From NCBI GenBank assembly GCA_041583135.1, contig JBFHGJ010000003.1, positions 62,001 through 126,000 on the forward strand: DNA of 64,000 bases, read 5' to 3'. The notes under the pieces were generated by a model, which was given only the letters and a program-made list of their open reading frames with translations, did no database searches and was not told the DNA's origin. The stretch's first letter is position 1. Each line of letters starts with the position of its first letter. Shown one piece after another: positions 45,038 to 53,697 of the stretch. This DNA is from JABSOG01 sp041583135. GTDB lineage: Bacteria > Pseudomonadota > Gammaproteobacteria > Enterobacterales > Alteromonadaceae. The translations under genes and the position numbers were made by a program.

Positions 45038-48000
45038 ACTGTCCACGAGTGAACTATTGCGGTTAAACTTAGATGAGACATGGTCGAGGCTGCATCAAGC
45101 CGTGTTGAGTCAGCTAGAACAAGAATTTGAGAAAAGGCGTTTTGATACCAACGTGCTTGAAGGGATTGACAAAGAGTATCTGCCATTAATGCAACTGGCA
45201 CAGTTTTTAACTGAACGTATCGAGCAGTGGTTCAATGAAATTGAACAAAGAACTCTACAATTTAATGAGTTTCGAACCAACGTAGTAGACTCGATAAAAA
45301 AGGAACAAGTACGACGACACATGTGGGATATAGCCAAAGTGCTTGGCTATAGCAGTAAAGCGTTGAAGGCCATTGCCAACAATGATGCTAAGTGGCTAGA
45401 TGCAAATGCCATTTATGATAGACACATCCAAACATTATCAGCTATTGAACAGAATATCACAGTCACGCTACAGCGATTAGGCGATCTCGTTTCTTTTTTA
45501 ATCGGTTTTGTCGATGGTGACAAAATAAGCGACATATGGCAGGCTTTGTCCCTTCATCATAAGTTGATACGGGGGCTGGATTATCATGCCAACCATCATG
45601 TTCGGATTGCTGCTTTTAGATGCTTGGGTTATTCATTAAAAGCCTTAAGAGTTCAACAACATCAGGTCGCCCATCGTGTTCCAGCCAACGTTGTTCAGTA
45701 TGTCTATCGTTGCTGCTTAGATGATAAGAATTATCTGTGGTTAAGAGTTGAGGCCATTACTTTGGTATTCGAACTCGATCCACATCAGTTTTTGTCGATT
45801 TTAACCAAGATATTCGTATCTGAGCCGCACAGTGATCTATTTCTGCGCGCTAGAGTGGTTGAATTGCTGTGTGAATATCCGAATAAGGCTGAAGAAGTTG
45901 ATAATGCCATTGCTTTTGTGCTCAAAGACCCAAGTGATTATGTCCGGCAGCGATTTGCCAAAAAGGTTGTTAGCTTGCCCTTTGAAAAGGCAATGGATCT
46001 GCTCGACTACATAATTGACCACGATGACTGTGCCAAGGTGAGGGCTCAAGCTTATTTGTCGCTTGCGCAGTTATCAAATGGTGAAAATGATACTGCATTT
46101 ATAAGCTCAAGGCAGCTGAAAGCTTTGACTCGTGAGCAAGATGATTTTGCATTACGAACCTTGCTATATACATTGATACAGTGTGCTTTATTGCATGGTA
46201 CGCAGTACATTGAAATGTATTATCAAGCGCTTAACAGTCGGCGTGAAGACCATCCAAATTTGGCCACGAGGCACTGGCTGGCCCAGTGCCGTGAACACCT
46301 TTGGTATATTGCCAATGGTGATTTACTTGATAACGACAGTCAACAAAAGCTTCAGCAGTTAGCATTAGGTCAATGCTGTCGTATCAAAGTGCCCGAAAAA
46401 GCTAATAGAAACAGCTTGTATCGACTACTGGCCTTTATTGGTCGTGACCGATATGGCTTTGATGTGGAGGATAAAGGCAAGACGCTTCGTGTTACTGCTG
46501 GATTTAAGTTTGGTTTCCGTTTTTGGCGCTTTTGGTACGAGCTATGGCATAGTGGCACAGACAAAAGACAAAATCATGATCATCTAAAAGGTCGTCTATA
46601 TTATGGATTGGTGCAAACTGCGCCGCGGCTGATGGCTGAGTTAAGTGTTACCAAAGTGCCGGGGGAGCCTTTGATGATCGACACTGAAGGTTCTTGGAGA
46701 GACTATTTACCCCTGCTTGATCAAGTGCTTTCAAGTCTTGATCAAGGATGGCCTACACAAGCGCTCAAGATATATTCTACACATGGTATCACTTATATTT
46801 TGCCACCAAGTAATTTCTTTAAAAGGCTCTACGCTCGCAGTTATATTCAACTTCATTTTGCCAAACTCGCTGAACTTAGAAACTACAAACAGGGAGATTC
46901 ACATAAACCCAATTTATACATTGAAAGATTGCGAGGGTTGGGATTCAAAATCTGGCTTGAGGGTTACTTGAGTAATAAGAAAGAGTTCAATGGTAACAAG
47001 CAGGGCAAAGCAGACAGTCAAGTCGCTCAGTTTTTTTCGGTTATTCCCGCGCCACTTGCATTGCCGAGCTTTAGTGAATTACAAAACTATTTCTATTCGG
47101 TGTATCAAAATTCAATTACTCAGTTGATTGTTTTTAGTTGCGTTGCTACGACTAGCTTCTTGTCTGCGCACATCATTAAACTGCTCAAGTTGCGTAGATA
47201 TCGCAAGAGCATACCGTTAGTTATCGGTGGCTGGGGAACCCGAGGTAAATCGGGAACCGAGCGACTAAAAGCCGCTTTATTTAACGCAATGGGGTTTAGT
47301 GTGGTATCAAAGACAACCGGTTGTGAAGCGATGTTTCTATATGGCCCCTCCAACAGACCGATGAAAGAAATGTTTCTATTTAGACCCTACGACAAAGCAA
47401 GTATCTGGGAGCAGGTGTTTGTGACGGAGTTGTCGAGCAAACTTGGCGCGGATGTTTTCTTATGGGAGTGTATGGGATTGAATCCCCGGTATGTTGATAT
47501 TATTCAAAACCAGTGGATGAATGATGATCTCTCTACAATTACCAATTGCTACCCTGACCATGAGGATTTACATGGGCCTGCGGGAATAGAGGTTCCAATC
47601 GTAATGCAAAAGTTCATTCCCAAAAAGGGTTTTTTGCTTACATCTGAAGAGAGTATGTTGCCGTTATTGCAAGACGCAGCGCGGAGGAAAAACACGGCGC
47701 TTACGGCCGTAAATTGGCTTGACGTCGGACTACTTTGCGAGGATGTGATTAAGAGATTTCCCTATGAAGAACACCCTAATAATATCGCTTTAGTTGCCAA
47801 GCTTGCCGAAACTCTTGGCGTTAAGAGTGATTTCGCGCTTAAAGAAATGGCGGACAATGTGGTCGCCGACCTTGGTGTGCTCAAGGTATATCCGACAGCG
47901 GTGGTGAGAGGTCGCCGTCTAAGCTTTATCAACGGAATGTCTGCCAATGAGCGGCTCGGAGCTATTGGTAATTGGCAGCGTACAGGCCTTGGCGGATTCA

Positions 48001-49136
48001 GTTTGGATGAGGATCCAGATACTTGGCTTGGGATTGTCGTAAATAACCGCGCAGATAGAATTGCTCGTTCAAAGGTTTTTGCGGCGATGCTGGTGAACGA
48101 TATGCAGGCTGACGTCTACTTTTTTATCGGTAATAATTTGAAAGGCTTACAGGCTTATATAGAACAAGCATGGCAAGGATTTTGTGAAAACTATCAACTG
48201 AATTGCGAAAATTTTACGAAGTTGTGTCGTCGCTTTAGGATACCGATTAATGAGCGCCAGGTGCTTGGCCGGTTGAGGGGATGTTTATCTGAATACGTTG
48301 ATGATATCGGATCTTTACCAGAACCAAATGAGCTTGATTGGCAGCTCGCTCCTATAGATGGCCTAGACAGTCAAGCAATATCCATGTGCTTTCAAACAGA
48401 TGCACGATTGCTCAAAGAATACCAACAGCACTTCGCCGATTTAAGCGCTGATTGCAAGAGCCATGCAAGTAAAGCACTTGATTGGTTGTTTGAGGTGTTT
48501 CGATCCAAGTGGGTGGTTATTGATAATTACTATTCCAGCGGTAACCAAACAATCAATACAATGGTTGAGCATATACCACCGGGGTTACATGCCAAAATTA
48601 TTGGTGTTCAGAATATAAAAGGTACAGGGCTTGATTTCGTTTATCGCTGGCAGGCTTGGGATGAAGTACATCGACATTGTAAAATACTAAATCACAGTGA
48701 GGATGAGCAAGCTTTTCAAGGTGCAGTGAAAGCATTAACGACTTGGGAAGATTTTGGTTTACTTGACAAAGAAATGGTTGTTGAGACGTTGGCTGTCGCA
48801 AAAGACAGAGCTTTGGCTCAAAAGGAGCTGTTGCAGGGGGAACTTAGGCTGATAGAGCAGCGTCTAGAGAAACAATTGGCGCAGGTTGAGTGGTCTTTAA
48901 GGGCTTCTGGGCAAAATAAATCAAGTTATTGGCACGTTATATTGAGTGCCATAGAAGCGTTTTTGGACGCCGGAGATGCTGTTAAACGACGCAAAACAGC
49001 AGACAGGATCTACAGCGATTTGATTGAAGGGCTGATTAGCTACGACAAGACTTCAGCAGAGCTTGCTAAGCTGAATAAGGCGCAAAAGGGCGGCTGGCTT
49101 GCTCAATTTTTAGTAAACCGCCTCGGTAAACTTTGA
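45030..49136 (+). CDS. HEAT-repeat PgsB/CapB-like amide ligase
   Basis: 1368 residues against about 390 for Bacillus PgsB. N-terminal half is helical, with HEAT-like repeats at about 185-400. A membrane helix near 695-715 is followed by the Mur-ligase-type core: P-loop GGWGTRGKSGTERLKAA (about 733), TITNCYPDHEDLHGP (about 838) and SFINGMSANERLG (about 966), which match PgsB/CapB rather than MurC-F or FolC. A further C-terminal region of about 380 residues continues the fold and adds coiled-coil segments. PgsB uses ATP to join glutamate by gamma-amide bonds. The ATG overlaps the preceding stop by 8 bases; the stop is 3 bases from the convergent yigB. Confidence 0.82.
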   Translation: MSELSTSELLRLNLDETWSRLHQAVLSQLEQEFEKRRFDTNVLEGIDKEYLPLMQLAQFLTERIEQWFNEIEQRTLQFNEFRTNVVDSIKKEQVRRHMWDIAKVLGYSSKALKAIANNDAKWLDANAIYDRHIQTLSAIEQNITVTLQRLGDLVSFLIGFVDGDKISDIWQALSLHHKLIRGLDYHANHHVRIAAFRCLGYSLKALRVQQHQVAHRVPANVVQYVYRCCLDDKNYLWLRVEAITLVFELDPHQFLSILTKIFVSEPHSDLFLRARVVELLCEYPNKAEEVDNAIAFVLKDPSDYVRQRFAKKVVSLPFEKAMDLLDYIIDHDDCAKVRAQAYLSLAQLSNGENDTAFISSRQLKALTREQDDFALRTLLYTLIQCALLHGTQYIEMYYQALNSRREDHPNLATRHWLAQCREHLWYIANGDLLDNDSQQKLQQLALGQCCRIKVPEKANRNSLYRLLAFIGRDRYGFDVEDKGKTLRVTAGFKFGFRFWRFWYELWHSGTDKRQNHDHLKGRLYYGLVQTAPRLMAELSVTKVPGEPLMIDTEGSWRDYLPLLDQVLSSLDQGWPTQALKIYSTHGITYILPPSNFFKRLYARSYIQLHFAKLAELRNYKQGDSHKPNLYIERLRGLGFKIWLEGYLSNKKEFNGNKQGKADSQVAQFFSVIPAPLALPSFSELQNYFYSVYQNSITQLIVFSCVATTSFLSAHIIKLLKLRRYRKSIPLVIGGWGTRGKSGTERLKAALFNAMGFSVVSKTTGCEAMFLYGPSNRPMKEMFLFRPYDKASIWEQVFVTELSSKLGADVFLWECMGLNPRYVDIIQNQWMNDDLSTITNCYPDHEDLHGPAGIEVPIVMQKFIPKKGFLLTSEESMLPLLQDAARRKNTALTAVNWLDVGLLCEDVIKRFPYEEHPNNIALVAKLAETLGVKSDFALKEMADNVVADLGVLKVYPTAVVRGRRLSFINGMSANERLGAIGNWQRTGLGGFSLDEDPDTWLGIVVNNRADRIARSKVFAAMLVNDMQADVYFFIGNNLKGLQAYIEQAWQGFCENYQLNCENFTKLCRRFRIPINERQVLGRLRGCLSEYVDDIGSLPEPNELDWQLAPIDGLDSQAISMCFQTDARLLKEYQQHFADLSADCKSHASKALDWLFEVFRSKWVVIDNYYSSGNQTINTMVEHIPPGLHAKIIGVQNIKGTGLDFVYRWQAWDEVHRHCKILNHSEDEQAFQGAVKALTTWEDFGLLDKEMVVETLAVAKDRALAQKELLQGELRLIEQRLEKQLAQVEWSLRASGQNKSSYWHVILSAIEAFLDAGDAVKRRKTADRIYSDLIEGLISYDKTSAELAKLNKAQKGGWLAQFLVNRLGKL

Positions 49137-49139
49137 GCG

Positions 49140-49850
49140 TTACAACAGCTTTTCCAGCTGGTGAATACTGCTCAGTTCAATATGTGGCAAAGCGCTGTGC
49201 TTACCCATGGGAAAACCGGTCAGGTTAAGCCAAGCGGCCGTGCAGCCTGAGGCCAGCGCACCTTTAACGTCGTGAGACAATGAATCGCCTACGTGCAGTA
49301 AATTCTTCGATTGGATGCCAAGACGTTCACACGCAGCGTGATACATATCCTTGGCGGGTTTTTGTCTCATCCCTTCTTGTCCGCCGTGAATGGCAAACTC
49401 AAATACTTCACCCAAGCCCATTTTATCGATATTGGCGGTGCCGTTGGTCAGGGCGATGAGACGATAACGCGCTTTCAGTTTGGCCAACAGGTCGAGGGTT
49501 GGGCCATCTAACGAGACTTTGATGCGTCTTTTATAAAAGGCTTCGTAGGCACCGCTGGCGTGCACATGGGCGTCTTTGTCCGGCAGCGCGAGCTTCAGTA
49601 GACCGTAATAAATCGACTGCAGGCGAAAATTGGCCATATCATGAATGGCATTTGGGTGTTGTTTCGCGTATTCGCGTTGGTTTTGCTGCCAAAACGCAAC
49701 ATCTGTATTTTGAGTTCGTTCAACGGCGCGGTGTAGATAATCTAACTGAGCCCCTTCTGAGGCCTGTATAATCGGCCCGTTGTCATACAGAGTATCGTCC
49801 AAATCGAAGCTGATTGCTGCTATTGAGTCTATTCTTTTGTAACACTGCAT
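49140..49850 (-). CDS. yigB: HAD-family hydrolase (YigB-like, FMN phosphatase)
   Basis: About 236 residues. HAD motifs: FDLDDTLYDN (nucleophile Asp and general acid), LTNGT, and HVGDSLSHDVKGA. The position right after xerC (1-base gap) is the conserved dapF-DUF484-xerC-yigB order. E. coli YigB dephosphorylates FMN and other phosphates. Confidence 0.88.
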   Translation of the reverse strand: MQCYKRIDSIAAISFDLDDTLYDNGPIIQASEGAQLDYLHRAVERTQNTDVAFWQQNQREYAKQHPNAIHDMANFRLQSIYYGLLKLALPDKDAHVHASGAYEAFYKRRIKVSLDGPTLDLLAKLKARYRLIALTNGTANIDKMGLGEVFEFAIHGGQEGMRQKPAKDMYHAACERLGIQSKNLLHVGDSLSHDVKGALASGCTAAWLNLTGFPMGKHSALPHIELSSIHQLEKLL

Positions 49851-49851
49851 A

Positions 49852-50778
49852 TTATTCTTCTCTCTTTAACTTGGCCCTAGGGTGGGCGGCATCATAGACC
49901 TTGGCCAGATGTTGGAAATCTAGATGGGTATAGACTTGTGTCGTGCTTAAGTTGGCGTGGCCGAGTAGCTCTTGCACCGCCCTTAGGTCTTGGCTCGACT
50001 CAAGTATATGACTGGCAAAGGAATGACGTAATTTGTGAGGATGGATCCTAGTATCGATATTTTGCTTCAATCCCCACTGCTGCATTCTGGTTCTGACTTG
50101 ACGGTGGGAAATGCGGCGTTTGAATTTACTCAAAAACATCGCTTTGCTGTCGTCTTTGACGTAGTTACCCCTCACCTCAAGCCAACGTTCAAGCCATAAC
50201 AAGGCTTGACGACCCAGTGGTAAAATACGCTCTTTGCTGCCTTTACCGATCACTGTGATCTCTTGATTGATGAGGTCTACGTCGTCTAAATCGCAGTTGA
50301 CCAGCTCATCCAAACGCAGCCCCGAACTGTACATCAGTTCCATCATCGCGCGGTCGCGGACGGCGAGGTCGTCGTCTTCGTTGATTTCGAGCAGTTGATT
50401 GACCTGATCTACGTCTAAGTTCTTTGGCAGCGCCTTGTCGAACTTAGGGGCCTTGATACCGACCAGTGGGTCGTGACGGGCACCGTCATTGGCCAGCAAA
50501 TATTTGTAGAAACTGCGCATACTTGAGAGCATCAAAGCAATGGAGCGAGGTTTGATTTGCCGTGCACGACAAGCCAGCAGATAGTTTTTGATGTGCTCAG
50601 AGGTCAGTTGCGACCATTGTGTCACTTGGCGTTCGGCGATAAATTGCGCCAGCGCTTCGATGTGGCGGCGGTAGTTGGTGATGGTGTGGGTGGCGTATTG
50701 TCTTTCGTCGTGCAAGTGACGCAAAAAGTCTTCAATCCAGCTGCTCAGCGCTAGAGGGATCTCGGTTTGCTCACTCAT
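49852..50778 (-). CDS. xerC: Tyrosine recombinase XerC
   Basis: About 308 residues. N-terminal SAM-like domain and catalytic domain with Arg in SSGLRLDE, Lys in GKGSKER, HKLRHSF (His-Arg), GHANLSTTQVYTH (His and nucleophilic Tyr). It resolves chromosome dimers at dif together with XerD. The ATG at 50778 gives the family length. It is a core chromosomal gene, not a phage integrase. Confidence 0.94.
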   Translation of the reverse strand: MSEQTEIPLALSSWIEDFLRHLHDERQYATHTITNYRRHIEALAQFIAERQVTQWSQLTSEHIKNYLLACRARQIKPRSIALMLSSMRSFYKYLLANDGARHDPLVGIKAPKFDKALPKNLDVDQVNQLLEINEDDDLAVRDRAMMELMYSSGLRLDELVNCDLDDVDLINQEITVIGKGSKERILPLGRQALLWLERWLEVRGNYVKDDSKAMFLSKFKRRISHRQVRTRMQQWGLKQNIDTRIHPHKLRHSFASHILESSQDLRAVQELLGHANLSTTQVYTHLDFQHLAKVYDAAHPRAKLKREE

Positions 50779-50830
50779 ACGCCACTCCTTTTTTATCGCC
50801 CGGCAGTGATGCCGGGGCTTAAGCGTTGGT

Positions 50831-51502
50831 TTATTGGATCTTTTCAATCATTTTGGCGAGGATTTTGGCCAGCTCGCTTAAAAATAAAATGTCCATACCC
50901 GGATAAAAATGGTTTTCATCGACACTGCCGAAAGCGACGATACCGGTCTGGCCGTTTTCACCGAGCAGCATCAGCGCTGCCGATTGAATATTCAACTCAG
51001 GGTCGAACAGCATCAGCTGTTCTTCGGCATTGAGCCGCCCAAAATAATAGTCTTTTCTTGCCAAACGATGATCTATCAACGGCTTCAATACGCTACGACT
51101 GATATGAAATTCTCCGCCGTCGTCGTTGAAACATTTCAAGTAAACACCGGGGAGGTTGAGTTTGCTTGAGATGATCTCAAGCATGGCGTCATACAAGGCT
51201 TTTTCATCGGAGCATTCGATCAGTTGCAGATACAGCTCGCTAAAGGTCAGAAAAATGCCTTCATTTTGTCTGGCGACCGTCATCAGTAAGGTGATCTCTT
51301 CTTCGAGCACCTGAACTTTGGCGCGCAAGACTTCTTGCTGTCGTTCAACCAAAGATACCGCACCGCGTTCTTGATGGGGTAAACGCACCGAGGCCATGAG
51401 ATCTGGGTGGTTTAAAAAGAATTGCGGATTGGCCAAAAGGTAGTCTTTGACCAATTGCTCGTCGAGAATTAACTCATCTTTGATAGCGGAAACTTCTGTC
51501 AT
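50831..51502 (-). CDS. DUF484 family protein
   Basis: About 223 residues. LLANPQFFLNHPDLMASVRLPHQERGAVSLVERQ is the DUF484 signature, with a GAF-like C-terminal domain and a coiled segment near residue 65. It lies between dapF and xerC, the standard place of this family. Function is not established. Confidence 0.9.
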   Translation of the reverse strand: MTEVSAIKDELILDEQLVKDYLLANPQFFLNHPDLMASVRLPHQERGAVSLVERQQEVLRAKVQVLEEEITLLMTVARQNEGIFLTFSELYLQLIECSDEKALYDAMLEIISSKLNLPGVYLKCFNDDGGEFHISRSVLKPLIDHRLARKDYYFGRLNAEEQLMLFDPELNIQSAALMLLGENGQTGIVAFGSVDENHFYPGMDILFLSELAKILAKMIEKIQ

Positions 51503-51555
51503 GATAGCTGCTTAACTGTTTGTACTTAGGTAAAAATTACGTTGTGAATATACAT

Positions 51556-52386
51556 TCACAAATTGATGTTGCCGTCGAAAATATGGGTTGCCGGACCGCT
51601 CATCTTGATATTGTCTCCCGGTCCTTTGTAGCGGATCTTTAACTCGCCGCCGGGCAGTTCAACGGTGACTTCGCTGCCGAGCTTTTTCTGCATCTGGCCT
51701 ATGACCACAGCGGCGCAGGCTCCTGAGCCGCAGGCAAGGGTTTCGCCGACACCGCGCTCCCATACTCTGAGCTTAACGCGATTTTCAGAGACTATCTGCA
51801 TAAAACCGACATTGGCCTGCTCAGGAAAACGTTCATGAACGGCGATTTGTGGGCCTAAATTATCAATGTCGATGTCATTGATGTCTTCACACAGTATAAC
51901 GCAATGTGGATTACCGACAGAAACAACGCCACATAAAATGGTTTGTTCTTCAACTCGCAGGATATAGGTCGCTTCGGCTTTATTGGCCTTAAACGGCACC
52001 TGCTTGGGTTCAAACTTGGGGCTGCCCATGTTGACTGTAATGTTGCCGTCGCGCTCGATATACAACGTCATTTTGCCGTTTTTGGTGCTGACACGAATTT
52101 TGGTTTTGTTGATCAATCCCTTCATTTTGACAAAGCGGGCAAAGCAACGGGCGCCATTGCCACATTGGCTGACCTCGCCGCCATCGGCGTTGAAGATGCG
52201 ATAATGGAAGTCTAGGTCGGGATCATAGGGTGGCTCAACCATCAATAGCTGGTCGAATCCGATGCCAAAATTGCGATCAGAGAGCTTGCGGATCTGCTCA
52301 GGGGTAATGTAGACACTATCGGTGACATTATCGATCACCATAAAGTCATTCCCTAGGCCGTGCATTTTGGAAAAATTGATTTGCAT
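51556..52386 (-). CDS. dapF: Diaminopimelate epimerase
   Basis: About 276 residues. Starts MQINFSKMHGLGNDFMVID; both catalytic Cys are present in QCGNGARCFARF and LACGSGACAAV. It interconverts LL- and meso-diaminopimelate for lysine and peptidoglycan. Upstream of DUF484 and xerC in the usual order. Confidence 0.96.
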   Translation of the reverse strand: MQINFSKMHGLGNDFMVIDNVTDSVYITPEQIRKLSDRNFGIGFDQLLMVEPPYDPDLDFHYRIFNADGGEVSQCGNGARCFARFVKMKGLINKTKIRVSTKNGKMTLYIERDGNITVNMGSPKFEPKQVPFKANKAEATYILRVEEQTILCGVVSVGNPHCVILCEDINDIDIDNLGPQIAVHERFPEQANVGFMQIVSENRVKLRVWERGVGETLACGSGACAAVVIGQMQKKLGSEVTVELPGGELKIRYKGPGDNIKMSGPATHIFDGNINL

Positions 52387-52443
52387 CTAACGGATATTTT
52401 CAACGTCTATCGGGTTATTGTAACGCAAAAACTGACTCAATAG

Positions 52444-52584
52444 TCAGCTTTGTTTATCTTGATCTGTTTGATTTGCCGGTTTTTCTTCTGGCAGTTCCAA
52501 TGGGCCTTTCTGACCACAGCCTGAAAGCGTCAAACTGATGCTCGCGACGGCCGAAATAAGTAAGAAATAACCTAATCTTTTCAT
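52444..52584 (-). CDS. lptM: LptM (YifL) small lipoprotein
   Basis: A 46-residue reading frame. Signal sequence MKRLGYFLLISAVASISLT, lipobox LSGC, then the family-defining CGQKGPLELP and a short polar tail. LptM helps the LptD-LptE lipopolysaccharide translocon mature its disulfides. The same frame has another ATG three codons upstream (52593). It sits directly before dapF as in E. coli. Confidence 0.88.
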   Translation of the reverse strand: MKRLGYFLLISAVASISLTLSGCGQKGPLELPEEKPANQTDQDKQS

Positions 52585-52669
52585 GGTTTTCATTTCACTG
52601 GAAATTTGTCATGCTATATTCCGGTATCCTTGGCAGAAAAGCCAGTAAATTTTAGGAATAAACAGCATA

Positions 52670-52993
52670 ATGACCGACAACGAGTATCATCAAAGAGTCG
52701 ATGCGCTGCTACTCCATCTAGAAGAGTTGCTAGATGAGGTAACCAGCGTCGATTTAGATTACGAATATGCCAGCGGCATTTTGACCATTGATTTTCCCAA
52801 TCAGACCAAAATCATCATCAACAAACAGCCACCAAATCAGCAGATCTGGGTTGCCACCAAGTTCGACGGTCACCATTTTGACTTGCATGGTGAAATCTGG
52901 ATAGACAACCGCAGCGGCAAAGAGTTTTGGGCGCTGTTGTCAGAAGCCGCCAGCAAACAGGCGGGTAAGCCGCTAAGTTTTACTGCGCCTTAA
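52670..52993 (+). CDS. cyaY: Frataxin-like iron-sulfur protein CyaY
   Basis: 107 residues: acidic N-terminal helix (YHQRVDALLLHLEELLDEV) and the beta strands IDFPNQTKIIINKQPPNQQIW and DGEIWIDNRSGKEFW-type signature. It handles iron for iron-sulfur cluster assembly. Divergent from lptM, the conserved position. Confidence 0.93.
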   Translation: MTDNEYHQRVDALLLHLEELLDEVTSVDLDYEYASGILTIDFPNQTKIIINKQPPNQQIWVATKFDGHHFDLHGEIWIDNRSGKEFWALLSEAASKQAGKPLSFTAP

Positions 52994-53004
52994 AGAGAAA
53001 GTAT

Positions 53005-53670
53005 ATGAAATTGTCATTTGTCGAGGTAAATCCTACACAGACGCCTAAGGCGTTGATCGTTTGGCTTCATGGTCTGGGCGATAGTGGCCATGGGTTTGCA
53101 CCTATTGTGCCTGAGCTGCAATTGCCGGACTCGTTGGCGCTGCGTTTTGTCTTTCCTCATGCGCCTGTCAGGCCGGTGACCATCAACGGTGGCATGCAAA
53201 TGAATGCTTGGTATGACATTAAAACCATGGATTTGGACAACCGTGCCGATGAGCAAGGTGTATTGGCATCGGCGCAGTTGGTGAGTCAGTTACTTGACGA
53301 TGAAATTGCCAAAGGCATTAAGCCGGAGCGCATTATATTGGCCGGTTTTTCCCAAGGTGGGGTGATTGCGCTGCATTTGGCTGGGCGTTTACCCTATAAG
53401 CTGGCCGGTGTGATGGCAATGTCTACCTATATGAGTAAAGGCGAAAAGCTTGGCGCTGAAAAACTGGACGTTAACCTCACGACGCCTATCTTCATGGCCC
53501 ACGGTACTCAAGATGAGGTGGTGCCCCTAAGTGCGGGTCTCAAAGCCAAACAGACGCTGGCGCAAAATGGCTTTGAGGTCTATTGGCATGAATATCCGAT
53601 GGGACACACTTTGTGTATCGAGCAGCTGGCGCATATTCGTGGGTTTATCCAACAGACACTAGGGGCTTAA
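53005..53670 (+). CDS. Alpha/beta-hydrolase carboxylesterase (phospholipase/carboxylesterase family)
   Basis: About 221 residues. LIVWLHGLGDSGHGF, nucleophile AGFSQGGVIAL (GxSxG), catalytic Asp in HGTQDEVVPL and His in YPMGHTLC. Relatives are acyl-protein thioesterase-like esterases. It follows cyaY by 11 bases. Confidence 0.88.
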   Translation: MKLSFVEVNPTQTPKALIVWLHGLGDSGHGFAPIVPELQLPDSLALRFVFPHAPVRPVTINGGMQMNAWYDIKTMDLDNRADEQGVLASAQLVSQLLDDEIAKGIKPERIILAGFSQGGVIALHLAGRLPYKLAGVMAMSTYMSKGEKLGAEKLDVNLTTPIFMAHGTQDEVVPLSAGLKAKQTLAQNGFEVYWHEYPMGHTLCIEQLAHIRGFIQQTLGA

Positions 53671-53697
53671 TCGAGTTCAGGCTATTTGAGCGGGCGG

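Noticed and set aside
47236..47256. Mur-ligase-type P-loop in the 1368-residue protein read as MurC-F or FolC
   Set aside because: GTRGKSGTE plus TITNCYPDHEDLHGP and NGMSANERLG, and the linked PgsC-like gene, fit PgsB/CapB better.
49852..50778. A tyrosine recombinase that could signal an integrated mobile element
   Set aside because: It lies in the conserved dapF-DUF484-xerC-yigB order and has full XerC motifs, so it is the housekeeping dimer-resolution enzyme.
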